Assembly (NCBI GenBank): GCA_963855995.1
Contig: OY979716.1
Coordinates: forward strand, 46,457,213 to 46,521,212
Length of the DNA stretch: 64,000 nucleotides
Origin: Muricea muricata
Lineage: Eukaryota; Cnidaria; Anthozoa; Malacalcyonacea; Plexauridae
Direction of reading: 5' to 3'
Shown here: in pieces, positions 11,281-23,300 of the stretch
How the letters are laid out: each line of letters opens with the position of its first letter
How positions within the stretch are numbered: position 1 is the stretch's first letter
Program-made: the position numbers and the translations under genes
Notes under the pieces: generated by a model
Seen by the model: the letters and a program-made list of their open reading frames with translations, nothing else
Databases searched by the model: none
Told to the model about the DNA's origin: nothing

Positions 11281-14254
11281 TCAGCTTTGTCCGTAATAGT
11301 CCGGTGGCTGTCTAGCGCGTTGTGGTCTCATACTGACCTCGTTCTGCTTCCTCTCTTCGCTGGCTTGTTGTTTGCAATTTTCGGCTCCTCTAGATCTTTT
11401 TTTAATATCAGCATCGTCAGGAATCTTACGTATCATACTTGCGTTTCTCATAATCTGGGGCTCGAAGGGTCGTTTCAGTAGCACACTAGGCCCTTTCTTT
11501 TCTTCGACAGTGTACGGCTTCGGATCGTAGGTGGTTGACAACTTTGTTTGCCGAGGTTGATGGAGAAGCACCGTATCTCCCTTTTTTATATCTGACATTG
11601 AAGCTCGGTTATGGTCATCAGCGTAAGCTTTGATTTTCTCTTTTTCTTTCGCGATCGTGTTGAAGAACTGTTACCGGAATTTCATCGGGTGGTGTTGATG
11701 TTGGTGGCTCAGGTATTTTATTCCGAATGTTACGGCTAAAAAGGAGAACTGCGGGTGGTTGCCCCGTTGTGCAATGGGGAGTAGAGCGATAATTCAGCAG
11801 AAAAACGTCAAGTTCTTCTTTCCAGTTTTTCCCTTCGACATTCGCTGCACGTATTGCTTTTTCGACAGTTCGGTTAAAACGTTCTACTTCGGAGTTTGCC
11901 TGTGGCCAATAGGGTGTGACTTTACGGTGTGCAATACCGGAACTGGAAAGGTATGGATTTTCTCCACTGGGAAACGGGCCACACAGATCGGCATGCAGGG
12001 TTTGCCATGGTTTGCCATGGTTTACTTGGCATAGTCGTCATGTGAAGGGGTGGTGGTGTGGATAGTGGACCTTGAGCTTGGCAAGCGATGCAGGTATGAA
12101 TTAACCGTTCTATGGCTTGATCAATGCCAGGCCACCGAACCTTTTCTCTTAGCAGTCGTTTTGTCTTCACGATGCCTTGATGCCCTTCGTGGACAAGTTT
12201 CAAAGTTTGTTCTTGGAGAGAAATTGGCATCAATATACGGGACCCACGAAGGATAATGTCATCAACAATCGTCAGTTCATGTCTGATACCATAATATGGA
12301 TGTGTCGAATTAACCTTGGGCCAATTATTATTCGTGATGCACTCGCGAAGAAGTTGAAGAACTGGGTCTAGGTTGGTGGCTTTTTTTTATTGTACTGAGA
12401 GACATAGCCTTAGGAGCTGCATTCTGAACGACATAGTGGACATATTCTTCATCCGGGTTGCGAATATTGGTTGTTGTATTGGTGAGTGGCAAACAAGAAA
12501 GTACGTCCGCAGGATTATCAATTCCAGGTGAATACTTTACACGAGATTTATACGGTTGCAAATGAAGGCTCCACCATTCGATGCGCACTGGGGGTTTCGA
12601 TGTTGGACTGTAGATAATTTCAAGAGGCTTGTGATCTGTATGGATGTCAAAGGTTGTCCCATATAAGTAGAGGTGGAACCTTTCACATCCCCAGACAACA
12701 GCTAAAGCCTCGCGCTCAGTCTGGGAATAACGCCTTTCGATGGGTGTCGGAGTGCGACTTGCATAGGCTACTGGTTGGGTTTCATCACCATGGGTTTAGG
12801 TTAATATAGCTCCCAGACCGACTGGACTAGCATCAACACGAAGCTGAGTGGGGGCACTAGGATCAAAATGTGCCATGACAGAATTGCTGGTAAGTGTTGT
12901 CTGCAAGGATTCGAATGCATTTTGGTGGAGTTTGGTCCATGTAAATGGTGTGCCTTTGTGCGTGAGTTGTCGAAGGGGAGCTGCTGCGGTAGAAAAATTT
13001 GGGATGAACCGGCTGCAGTAGTTCACAAGACCCAAAAAACGTCTGACTTCTGATGCATTGGATGGCTTTGGGGCATGTCGAATGGCAGCGACAGTCTTGT
13101 CAGTGGGTCTTATACCATTTTCTGCAATGGTATACCCAAAAAATGTTACCTCAGAGACACCAAATTTGCATTTATCTCCATTGAGAGTAAGACCACACTC
13201 TTGGAGTCTTGCCAAGACAGTGTTAAGGTTATGGTCATGTTCTTGTTGGGTTTTCCCAAAAACAATTATGTCGTCTGATATATTTCGAACTCCAGGGCAC
13301 CCCTGAAGAGATTGTTGAATTACATGTTTGTATATTTCTGGTGCAGCAGAAACACCAAACATAAGGCGTTTGTAGCGGTAAAAACCGGTGTGTGTAGCAA
13401 ATGTGGTGTATTGTCTTGATTGTTCGTCAGGTTCAATCTGATGATATCCCCATCTTAAGTCGAGTTTGGAGAAAACACGTGCACAAGTTGGATCCTGTAA
13501 AATTTCCTCTGCGGTGGGGATTGGGTACCTTTCTCGGATCACTGCTGTAGTAACTCTACACATGTCTACACAGATCCGAACTTCGCCATTAGGCTTGGGC
13601 ACTACAACCAAGGGAGACACCCATGGTGTTGGCCCATTGACTGGCTCAATGATGTCTAAGCGCTGTAGCTCGCCAAGTTTGGCTTCTACTTTGCGGCGAA
13701 CATGAAATGGGACACGGTGGGGTGCTTGGGCAACAGTCTGAATTGTAGGGTCAACATGGATGGTTTGTTGAGAATCTTTTAATTTTCCAACACCTTCAAA
13801 AACTTTGGGAAACTTAGCAGAGACTTTTGAAGAAATGTCTTCGGATTGTGTGGAGACTGAGTTTGTGATATGCAGAAGGTCTAGTTGTGTAGCAGACTTA
13901 TGACCCAAAAGACACCCTGTTTTTCGGTTGTTGAGTACCACAAATTGGGCGGGAACTTGCTTTCCAGCACATTCAACAGTGATAGTTAATGTCCCCAAAA
14001 TGTTCAATGGAATTTTTGAACCATATGTAAACAATCGAATGTTCAAGGGCATAATTTCAACATTCTTAAGTGCCCGTAGGTCATAATATGTGTCACGATC
14101 TACAATGTTTACAGTTGCACCCGAATAAATAACAACTGCGATTGACAACCCATCAACATTAATGTTAGTGGTAGGTAAATTTGGAAATTGTTGTACACGA
14201 AAAGGGCATTCATCATCATCTGAATTGGAAGTAACATTGTTGTGTTCACTCACC
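11281..14254 (-). pseudogene. pol: gypsy pol: protease, RT, RNase H, deleted integrase
   Basis: Protease near 14120 has YSGAT where the family has DSGA, so the catalytic Asp looks lost. RT is full (FSKLDLRWGYHQI, active site ISDDIIVFG near 13270). RNase H begins RVDASPVGLGA and is cut by TAA at 12796-12798, then continues to SRVKYSPGIDNPADVLS near 12500. The integrase finger is HEGHQG to CIAC. The core runs from GPFPSGE straight into KVTPYWPQAN, so the central TDNG segment is deleted. The tail ends QPPDYYG. The deletion leaves this copy unable to make a working integrase. Confidence 0.92.
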
Positions 14255-14262
14255 TGGAGAGC

Positions 14263-14928
14263 CAGTGTGACCAGATTTAGCATAATTATGCTGGTTTAGC
14301 ACAATTTGACTATTTTGTGACAAGAGTTAGCATAATAGAAAATTTGGCGTAATTTTAGCATAAAATACCCTTTGAGCATAATATTAGCATAATTCTAAAA
14401 CTCTCATGTTTTGCAAATTTTAAAAAAGCTTTTTGGTGGAAATTGTGAAAAAAATCTTACCAAAAGTGGACAGTGGTCTAAAATGTATTTTCACAACCAA
14501 TCAACCCCCCCTCCCCTCACTGAGCTGTTTATTATATAGAGCTCAGTGTGATTCCCTACATCACGTGTGATTGTGGTGCTATTCCTACTGCTCAAATGTT
14601 GCAGAAGTTTAATAGCCTCCAGCTATATGACAATTCAAGTAATTCTGACACAGACTGACAACCAATGAGTAAATGTGTCAGCTAGTTATTTGATATTATT
14701 TACTAGACAAAACTATTTGTTGTGTTCACTTATATATGTGACTATGTAATATGTATTATTGAAAATGTTCAAGTTTCTTCTTAAAAAAAGTTCAAATTAA
14801 AATTTGCATTTTGTAAAGAAGTTTTCAGTGATATTTAGCCAAGTCGACATTTAACATAATTTTATTGTGATTTAGCATAATTTATTCGACTGTTTAGCAT
14901 AATTCAATTTTCTAATCTGGTCACACTG
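14263..14928. mobile_element. hAT-type MITE, 666 bp
   Basis: Termini CAGTGTGACCAGATT and its inverted copy AATCTAATCTGG...CACTG type at the right. TGGAGAGC is repeated exactly at 14255-14262 and 14929-14936. The interior is AT-rich and rich in TTAGCATAAT words in both orientations. It interrupts the gypsy gag-pol frame. Confidence 0.92.
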
Positions 14929-15488
14929 TGGAGAGCTTGGTTTTGAGGTGGTGATGTATAATTAGGGAGCTTTAGCAAAGGCCACGAGTACGAGTTTTAT
15001 CATATTCCCGCCAATACGCGTCATACTGCATACGCCATCTCGTACTCGCAACAAAAAGTCGTCGCCGTCGCCCAGTTTAGTACGACGTTTGTGGTAAATC
15101 TCGTAGCCCACACAACGAGTTATGGTAAGTCAAATTTTTTGTGTTTTCTAACTTGTAAAAACTGATTTACATGCCTTGTGTCTATCATGCCAAGCCCCCT
15201 GGATATGTGCGTTAGAAACGTGGTGTAAATTTACTGAATTAAATCAAATATGGAGGGCAAATTTATCCACATCGAGCTCTGAACTGCAGTTGTACTTTAT
15301 TACTGTAATTGCATTCGTGGTTTATGCAAACGACGCTATTGTTCGCGTTTGAAGTTGTCGATTTTGAAATGCGTTTACCTTTGTCAAATGTATAATGAAC
15401 GAATAATAAAAGCAGGCTATTTTAATTTGTCTGTGATTCTAGTTTAACAACACATTTACAACCTGTTTGGTTTTATAGTCTATTGTAG

Positions 15489-16238
15489 ATGGCAAGTGAA
15501 TCAGGAAAAGGCAAGCGAGAAATCTTTGTTTGGAAACAACGACATGAAGGCTACCTGCTTCGAGAAGTTCTGGTGCTTGAACCACACCAATTTCGGTCTG
15601 GTTCAAAAGAAAGAAGTGCTGTTTGGACAACTATTACTGAGAACTTAAAAGCATTTGATATGAAAGTCAGTCAGCGTTCAGTGAGAGAACGATTTGAGAA
15701 GATTATGAAAGAGTTTAAGGCAAAAGAAGCAGAAGAAGTACGAGCCAGTGGGGTAGATGTTGAATACACAGAACGTGACAAGTTATTGACAGATATTGTG
15801 GTGAATATGGAAGAATTTGAGGAAGCTATGGAGAAAGTGAAGGGTAAAGAGAAGAAAGATAGAGAATCAGCAGAGGAAATGAGGAAGAGAGCAGTAGAGC
15901 AGTTTGGAGAAACAAGGCGGCGACATGCTCTGGCCGATGCTGAGGTGCTAGAGTCAGATGAAGGTATTTTGGTCACACCTGAGAAACGAAGACGAAGAAG
16001 TAATGGGGACATCATGAAGATCCTTGAGCAATCATTGGCTACTAAAAGGGTTGAGCATGAAGAGTCCAGTCGATTACGGGAGCGTGAAATTGCCCTAATG
16101 GAAAATCAAATGTTGAGCCAGCAGCAATTTCAAAGGACTTTACTAGAACAACACCAGCAATTTCAGCAACAGCAACAAAATGTTACATTTGCCATGGTCA
16201 CTACACTATCCGAACTTGTTAAAAACATGAGGAAGTGA
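15489..16238 (+). CDS. Harbinger Myb/SANT-like DNA-binding protein
   Basis: 249 aa, intact. Residues about 10-95 form a Myb/SANT-like trihelix (FVWKQRHEGYLLREV, then AVWTTITENL, then SVRERFEKIM). A charged helical segment and a Gln-rich C-terminus (LLEQHQQFQQQQQ) follow, both likely coiled coil. The start ATG directly follows an intron acceptor (TATTGTAG), and a matching donor (GTAAGTC) lies near 15124, giving a 5' UTR intron. In characterised Harbinger elements the Myb-like partner aids nuclear import of the transposase and its binding to the ends. Very similar proteins are multi-copy in coral and anemone genomes, from memory. Confidence 0.9.
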   Translation: MASESGKGKREIFVWKQRHEGYLLREVLVLEPHQFRSGSKERSAVWTTITENLKAFDMKVSQRSVRERFEKIMKEFKAKEAEEVRASGVDVEYTERDKLLTDIVVNMEEFEEAMEKVKGKEKKDRESAEEMRKRAVEQFGETRRRHALADAEVLESDEGILVTPEKRRRRSNGDIMKILEQSLATKRVEHEESSRLREREIALMENQMLSQQQFQRTLLEQHQQFQQQQQNVTFAMVTTLSELVKNMRK

Positions 16239-17006
16239 ACTTATATTATTCTCTTCAAGTTAAAATGTTCAGTATTTCAAATATGAAACAATTGTTAATG
16301 TATATACCTATATTATCACCAAAGATATATTATGCAGCATATGCTAAATGCTGATTAATTATAAATGCAATTATGTTAAGCTACATATTTGTAACTTCAC
16401 AGTACTTAATTAAATTGTTCATTATTTTGTTTTGAAAACAAATAAAATTTAATTTCTGCTCACTGGTGAGTAAGAAAGTTTCATGTAATATAGAATTAAA
16501 GTTTTAATGTTTTCTCACTACAAATGATCAGCATTTATTTGCCCTCAAGTTCTTGTCACCAGTGGCATCGATAATTGGGGGGGGGGGGGGTGTGAAGATG
16601 ACATATTCATAGATTTGTGCTCAGAGACATTCAAAACAATCAATTTTAAAAGCAATTAATTGTGCAGAACATGAATATATGAAAATGAGCCCCACAATTA
16701 TTGAGTTTGCTATGTCATTGATTACAATTCTATGACACTCGTTTAGGGCAACAGGGATAGTGGAGTAAGGTTATTATAGAACCATCATCAGAAATACGAA
16801 AAATATCTTATCTAGGGGTTAAGGTTAGACAAGGATAACATTTTGGATGGGGTACACTGTACATGGATATACTGTATATGTATCATAGCAGTTAAGGTTA
16901 GTCATTACATTTGGGTGGGGTATATTGTATCTGGGTATGTAAATATGTGCTGAATGTCATAGAATTATAACTGCTGAAGGTTAAATTACTTGTAGAATTC
17001 ATAAGT
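16239..17006. other. non-coding interior of the Harbinger element
   Basis: AT-rich spacer between the two convergent genes. It contains a G-run near 16578 and an imperfect direct repeat around GTTAAGGTTAG (about 16808 and 16890). No gene seen. Confidence 0.6.
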
Positions 17007-18211
17007 TTAAACTTGAAAATATTCATGTAATGCAGGAGGTTCAATTCCAAAATAACTGCCAGTTGTTGAACCGTAAAGGCATGTTTGAGCATTTCAAAGG
17101 CGGGTGCAAACGGAGTACATCTTGCCAACTGCACTTAGCCCAATCTTTAAATTCCTCTTGAAGTCAAGAAATTTATAGTATGTTGTGATGTCACCAAACA
17201 CCCACTCTACAGCCACTCGAACTGAACTCATGGACTGGTTGAAATCAATTTGTTCAGGTGTCAGCTTGGGATGTTGGTAAGGTGCCAGTAGATGCCTCCT
17301 CAACGGGTAGGCAGGATCCCCATATCTACAAAGAGGATCACCATTGGGTTTGTTTGAGTGCCGCTCTAAAGCTTCTAACAGGCCAGACATCTGCAATATC
17401 CCTGCATCATGCCTCTTTCCCTCTACAAAATTTAAGGCAAATAAGTGAATTAATTAATATTTCTTGTCGATTTATATCATACTGTGCTATACTGAACAGA
17501 AATTAAAATACAATAGGACACTGATTAAAATATTAATTTACCTGTTGGACCATAAAGATTAGCAACTAATCCATTTGGGGCGACGACGGACTCAAATTTT
17601 ATTGCGTGAACCCGTTTATGGCCATTGTAAACTAGTCGCTGGTGTTCGCCTGGAAGGCAAATCGGCCTTACAGTGCCATCCACAAAGCCCCAACAGTTTT
17701 GAAGTGCCGCACCACAACTGTGAATGGCGTTCGCAAACTCTTCTAAATGATTGGGCTGAAGCCAGGGTTGATCGAGGTCTCGTAAAAGGTAGCCATGGGT
17801 GTCAAAAATGTGGTTCGTTACTTCTGATGTGATTAGACAAAGTTCAGATACAGATCGGCCACATTGTGGAATCATATCGTTGTATCGGCATGGGTAGGCG
17901 AAACGTTTTAACGCAATGCACAAGGCCTCCATGGCGGTAGCAACCGTACGATTAAGGCAAACAATCTTATCGGGAATTTTAAGCGCCTCAGCGAGCAAGG
18001 GAAGATCAGCTAGTTCAAACCTGAACTCTGCTTTGCTTTCGTCCGTTGTCATTTCTCCCAGCTGATTATGTACTTTTTCAAAATTCCAGTACTGAAATTC
18101 AGGGTTTCTTCTTCGAGTATTCTCGTAGATACAAACGAAATCCTGCTCGTCAATTACATCGTTTGCATATAACACTGTAGCTGCGTCGAGTATTGTACTT
18201 TTTGCAGCCAT
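17007..18211 (-). pseudogene. Harbinger (HARBI1-like) DDE transposase, one stop
   Basis: Exon 1 is 18211 to about 17541 and exon 2 about 17425 to 17007, with a GT-AG intron between. The DDE residues are visible: D in WGFVDGTVRP, D in the YGPTG to KRHDAG junction across the intron, and E in VAVEWVFGD. The family's conserved end (TCLYGS to EYFQV) is in frame but lies behind a TGA at 17094-17096. Apart from this stop the gene looks complete, so the element is recently dead, or the stop is a sequencing error. Confidence 0.9.
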
Positions 18212-18375
18212 AGCAATTAAAATACACTAGAGTAGACACAATGACAATCTTGTTGTTGTTTACATGCTAAAGTAATATTTCAACGGAAACGACTACGACA
18301 ACGACTTCCTCGGGCCAGGTCTCCCGCGGTTCAAACTCGTACTCGTACTCGTGGCCTTTGCTAAAGCTCCCTATT

Positions 18376-19214
18376 AGCTGGCTTGGGACGGCTCTGACAT
18401 ACAGTGGCAAAATGACCAACTTTGCCACAATTTCTACACGTTTTACCATTTGCAGGGCATCGAATATCTTTTGCACGGTGGCCTGTGTTGCCACAGCAAT
18501 AACAAGGCTGAGAACGCCATCTCGTGGACTCTTGTTTTAAAAGATTGTACGGTGAAGACTGACTAGGTCCTTGACTAGCTCCATTAAAATGACTTGGACT
18601 TTCACGGCGAGAACCACCGGAGTTCTCTGTGTTATATCTTGGTGGAATGGCATTGATGGAAGCGCTGGATTGCAAGGGTTGTTCCATTTCCTGAGCTTGA
18701 AAATGCGACTGTTCAAATGCGCGCGAAACTGTCAACAGTTTCGAGAGGTCGATGTCGGGTTCACAAAGTAAACGATGGCGCAGTTCTTTTGAAACACATT
18801 TATCGATTACTTATCACGAATAGCTTCGTCAGTTTGTTCACCAAAGTCACACGTTTTGCTCAAAGTAGGTAATCGCATGACAAATACATCCGTTGATTCA
18901 TCGGGCTATTGAGAAGCTTGCCTAAAAACATGGCGCTCGAATGGAATATTTCTTTTCGGTTGAAAATACGCGTTCAGTTGCTCAAGGGCAGTCTTATAAT
19001 CATCACCAGTGTTAGGTAAAGTTTCAAAGATTTCTTGTACATCTGGGCCGGCAAGATGTAGTAAGACAGCACGTTTTTGTTTCTGATCAGTTACACCAGA
19101 CGCACGGAGATAATAATCGAGAGACTTTGTCCACTTTTCCAATCGCTGAGCAAGGGTTTTGTGATCCGATACAGCGAATGGTGGTACAGCAGGTAAATCT
19201 AAAACTTTTGCCAT
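18376..19214 (-). pseudogene. gag: gypsy gag with two CCHC knuckles
   Basis: It starts MAKVLDLPAVPPF at 19214, just inside the PBS. A capsid-like stretch follows (QKQKRAVLLHLAG, then NIPFERHVFRQ). The nucleocapsid has two zinc knuckles ([16 protein letters not shown] and [14 protein letters not shown]). TAG near 18907 and a frameshift near 18812 break the frame. The C-terminus runs into the Harbinger insertion and continues at 14963. Confidence 0.9.
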
Positions 19215-19237
19215 GAAATTCTTTATCCTCGTCGCCA

Positions 19238-19400
19238 GTAATATTATATAAAACACACACAAAACCATTCATATATTCCTTCTTCGCTTTTCCAAAACAA
19301 AACGTGCCTCCAAAAGTTATCCCCCAACAATACCTATATTCCCCCCCAAACATCATCACTATCCTCAGTTTTCCTGCCACCACTACTTTGTCACAGGACA
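19238..19400 (-). repeat. 5' LTR (163 bp)
   Basis: Partner of 10975-11132. On the minus strand it begins TGTCCTGTGAC, ends ATATTAC and is followed at once by the TGGCGACGAGGAT primer-binding region. Very few differences separate the LTRs, so the insertion is fairly young compared with its host gene. Confidence 0.93.
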
Positions 19401-19405
19401 CTATA

Positions 19406-19616
19406 ACCACAATGTACAAATCGTGTTAAAGAGAATTTTCCCACGACAGTGATCGGAAAATTTGTAGACGAATTTGTTTTACCTGAATTGGACATTGAGA
19501 GAAATTGGAAGAAAGAAGTTCAACAAAAAAAGCCGGGTTGTGATGAAGGTTCGCAAGGTCATGGAGTAACGTATGCTGTGTATTTATACAATGCAAAATA
19601 TAGATTTGACAAATGA
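19406..19616 (+). pseudogene. continuation of the DUF6589-like exon after the gypsy
   Basis: Reading on from 10974 past the gypsy element, one frame stays open for about 70 codons (TVIGKFVDEFVLPELD, then GHGVTYAVYLYNAKYRF) to TGA at 19614. The composition is like a charged eukaryotic protein. The only break is a TAA at the insertion site, which arises at the duplicated CTATA. Confidence 0.5.
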
Positions 19617-20387
19617 AGTTATACTTAATACAGTATTTCCTGATGAAAGCCCTTCGCTCGAAATGTCGAATTTCTGTTTGTATCGTTTGGGCAGAAAGAT
19701 CTATGGCTTTGGGTTTGTGTGGAAACTATTGACCATAATCTACTGTTAGAATTTCAATGTCTAGCACCAAGTTAAACTCACGAGTGCATAAATTATGAAA
19801 AAAAATATTTTTTAGTATTCTCTTTTAGAATTTACGAAGCTGTCTTAAATTCCCATGGGCAGAAAATCGTGCATTTTACAAAGATATTTTTTGACAAATC
19901 AATACTTAATATGTATGGGCAGCCATATTGGTGTACCTTACAAAAGAATCCTGGTACACCAAAATAGCGGTCATGACGTCACATGCAAACACACATATAT
20001 CGACACGGCTATTCTAGAGCTTTAACGAATCGCATGTTTCAAGATTTTATGCTAACTGCGGTATCCTGACCTAACTATTTATTATGAATAAAGAGACTGA
20101 TAGCAGCAGTGTGACTGATAGTGAGTAGTGCAGGTTGTCTCACCTTTGCTCTATTGTCTTCTGCATGCACAGGTTTATTCAAGGGTGATTTTTTTTATAT
20201 AGCAACTGCACCACATGTGAACAAAAGTTCCGTAGCTCTTAAACAGGCATCTTCCGTGGTGAACCAAGTTCCTTCTTCAAGTAAAAATACAGATCAATGT
20301 ACACACAGAAACGTGCATTCCTTTGTGGCCCATCTTGATCAAAACCATAAATTTAATACAGTATTATTAAATTAGTAAATATTTCAG
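19617..20387. other. non-coding or intronic stretch
   Basis: No convincing exon. Near 19930-19975 GGTGTACC and GGTACACC flank a short stretch, making a small inverted repeat. An 84-residue ORF at 20121 has no recognisable domain. Confidence 0.5.
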
Positions 20388-23300
20388 TTCTTTATTGATG
20401 GCAAGGGAGTTACAGACCCGAAGCAGAAAAGAGCTTTATTACTTCATTCAGTAGGAATGGATGTCCAAGAAGTGTATTTGACCCTTGAAGAAGCGGCAGG
20501 CAGCAGTAAAGAAGATGAATACGAGGAAGCTATGAATATTTTAGATCATCATTTTACGCCTCAGATTAACGTACCATTTGAACGGCACGAATTTCGACAG
20601 ATGAATCAAAAAGAATCTGAAACTATTGATCAGTTTGTGATACGATTGGCATGCCAAGCCGACAACTGCGAATTTGGGGAAAATAAGAAGGAACATATTC
20701 GAGATCAAGTCATAGACAAATGTAAATCAAACAGACTTTGAAGAAAGTTGTTGGAAATGGGTAAAACTTTAACATTAGATGATGTACAAAGGGTTGTGCA
20801 ATCAATGGAAGCAGCCGAATTGCAAGCGAGAAGAATGGAAAAAGATCGATCTGAGGAAATCAGTAATGTTGGGAGTCGAGCTCAAAAATGGTCAAAATTT
20901 GAAACTAGTCAGAAAAGTAAGGAAAGTCAGAAGTGTTACCGCTGTGGTCGAGCCGGACATTTTGCTCATGATAAGAATTGTCCAGCTGTGGGTGCAGTCT
21001 GTAAGAAATGTAAAAAGATTGGACATTTCGCTGTTGTTTGTGAAACGAAGTCTGGTAGAGAAGACAAACAGACGAATAGAGCTCGCGGTGTTAAGCAGAT
21101 CTTAGTGGAAAGAGGTTACAGAGTGTTGGATAAAGTTGAGGATGATGACGAATATGCTTTTGCGATTGGAACGAATGAAAAAGGTCTGCCAAATTCAAGT
21201 GCTGTTGTGGATCTTGTCGTCGGGGGAGTAGTCGTGAAGAAGGTGTTAATCGACTCTGGTGCGTCCTGTAATATCGTAGATAAACAGACGTGGGAAGGCC
21301 TGAAGAAGAAAGGTATTCAATGCGAGTCGAGGAAAGAAAGTCGAAAGCTGTATCCGTATGGATCAACGAAGCCCCTTGAGACTCTTGGAGTGTTCAAGTC
21401 GAAAATCCAGTGTGGTTGTGAAGAGATCGAAGCGGAATTTATCGTTATTGCAGGAAAAGGACGGACTCTGTTGGGTCGAGAAGCTGCTGTTCAATTGGGA
21501 GTGTTGAGTCTAGGACCACAAGCCAATGCCGTGGAATTGTCGATGACGGATCAATATCCAGAATGCTTTCAAGGCCTGGGGAAACTTAAGAATTATCAAG
21601 CAAAGATTCATATTGACCCCGAGGTCAGATCGGTAGAACAGAATCCAAGAAGAATTCCTTTCAGTCTTAGAAGTAAAGTTCAAGCAAAGATTGGGGAACT
21701 TCTCGAGTTAGACGTTATCGAAAAAGTGGATGGTTCAACGCCATGGGTTAGTCCGATTTGTGTAGTACCAAAGTGTGACGGTGATATTAGATTATGTGTT
21801 GATATGCGACGAGCAAATGAAGCTGTAGTTCGAGTGAGACATCCGATTCCAACGGTCGATGAAGTCCTTCAAAATATGAACGAAAGCGCTGTATTCAGCA
21901 AGTTGGATTTGAAATGGGGGATATCCTCAAATTGAATCAGAGAACAAGTCTCGAGAGATAACAACGTTTGCAACACACATAGGTCTCTTTCGGTATAAGA
22001 GATTGATGTTTGGGATTACATCAGCACCGGAACTGTACCAGCATATCATCCAGCAAATACTTCAAGGATTTGATGGAGCATATAACATCTCGGATGACAT
22101 CATCGTCCATGGTCGAAGTGTGGAGGAGCATGATGCAAGATTGAACAAAGTCATGGAACGTCTGCGAGAAAAGGATCTTACCTTGAATTCAGACAAATGT
22201 CAGTTTCGAATCTCCAAGATTGAGTTCATGGGTCACGTGCTGTCCGAGAAAGGGGTTGCTCCTACCAAGGAGAAGGTCAAAGCTGTTCTTAAAGCGAGAG
22301 AGCCAGCAACGGTATCAGAAGTGAGGAGTTTCTTGAGATTGGTCAATTTTTGTTCGCGGTTTATACCAGATCTCGCAACAACAGCTGAACCGTTAAGACA
22401 ACTTACAAGAAAGGATGTAGCCTTCTCATGGGGAAACGACCAGAAGACAGCATTTAAGCATGTGAAGGAAAAGTTGGGAGATGCGGAGACATTGGCATAC
22501 TTTGACGTAAACGCTATGACACAACTTGTCACAGATGCAAGTCCAGTTGGTCTTGGAGCTGTTCTCATACAGGAACAAAAAGGTAATCGTCGTGTTATTG
22601 CCTATGCAAGTAGAAGCCTATCAAACGTCGAACGAAGATACTCTCAGACAGAGAAGGAGGCGCTAGCCATTGTTTGGGCTTGCGAACGATTCCATTTGTA
22701 TCTTTGCGGTATTTCATTCGAAATTCTGTCTGATCACAAACCACTTGAAGTGATCTATTCAAATCAGTCACGACCGTCTGGTAGAATTGAACGTTGGGTG
22801 TTGAGACTTCAAACATATGATTTTATTGTGAAGTATATTCCTGGAAAAGAGAATATCGCTGACGCGTTGTCTCGTTTAGTCCAGAAAGCTAAGGAAACCC
22901 CGCGAAATGTTGCTGAAGAATACATTCGGAATGTCGCAATGAACGCGACGCCGGTGGCAGTGTCCATCAAAGAAATGGAGAGAGAATCAGCCGAAGACGA
23001 TGAGGTAACAAAGCTCAGAAATTGTGTTCAGAACAATGAGTGAGACTCCTGTCTATCAGCATATAAAGCGGTACGTATGGAATTATGTGTAGCTGGGAAA
23101 CTGGTATTGTGAGGGGTAAGAATCGTAGTCCCTTGTAAGTTGAGAAAACGAGTAATTGATCTAGCTCACGAAGGACACCAAGGCGTCGTTAAGTCGAAAC
23201 AACGATTACGTTCCAAGGTGTGGTGGCCTGGTATAGACAGTGACATTTAGCGTAGGTGCAAAATATGCCATGGATGTCAACTTGTAAGTAGTCCAAGTGT

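Larger units (their letters stand above)
14964..18372. mobile_element. PIF/Harbinger DNA transposon, 3.4 kb
   Basis: TIRs: AGGGAGCTTTAGCAAAGGCC continuing into ACGAGTACGAGT at the left is matched exactly in inverse at the right end. A 3-bp ATT flanks it (14961-14963 and 18373-18375), as expected for this superfamily. It carries the two standard genes, a Myb/SANT-like protein on the plus strand and a DDE transposase on the minus strand, arranged convergently. The gypsy frame resumes cleanly on both sides, so this is the younger insertion. Confidence 0.95.
10975..19400 (-). mobile_element. Ty3/gypsy LTR retrotransposon with nested insertions
   Basis: Two near-identical LTRs bound an 8.4-kb element, and CTATA is repeated at 10970-10974 and 19401-19405. 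Going inward from the right LTR, TGGCGACGAGGATAAAG (19237 down) is the likely primer-binding region. A polypurine tract (AGGTAAAGGAGGG) lies just inside the left LTR. The coding order on the minus strand is gag, protease, RT, RNase H, integrase. Removing a hAT MITE and a Harbinger element restores a continuous gag-pol frame across the junction. It was inserted into an exon of the DUF6589-like gene. Confidence 0.93.
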
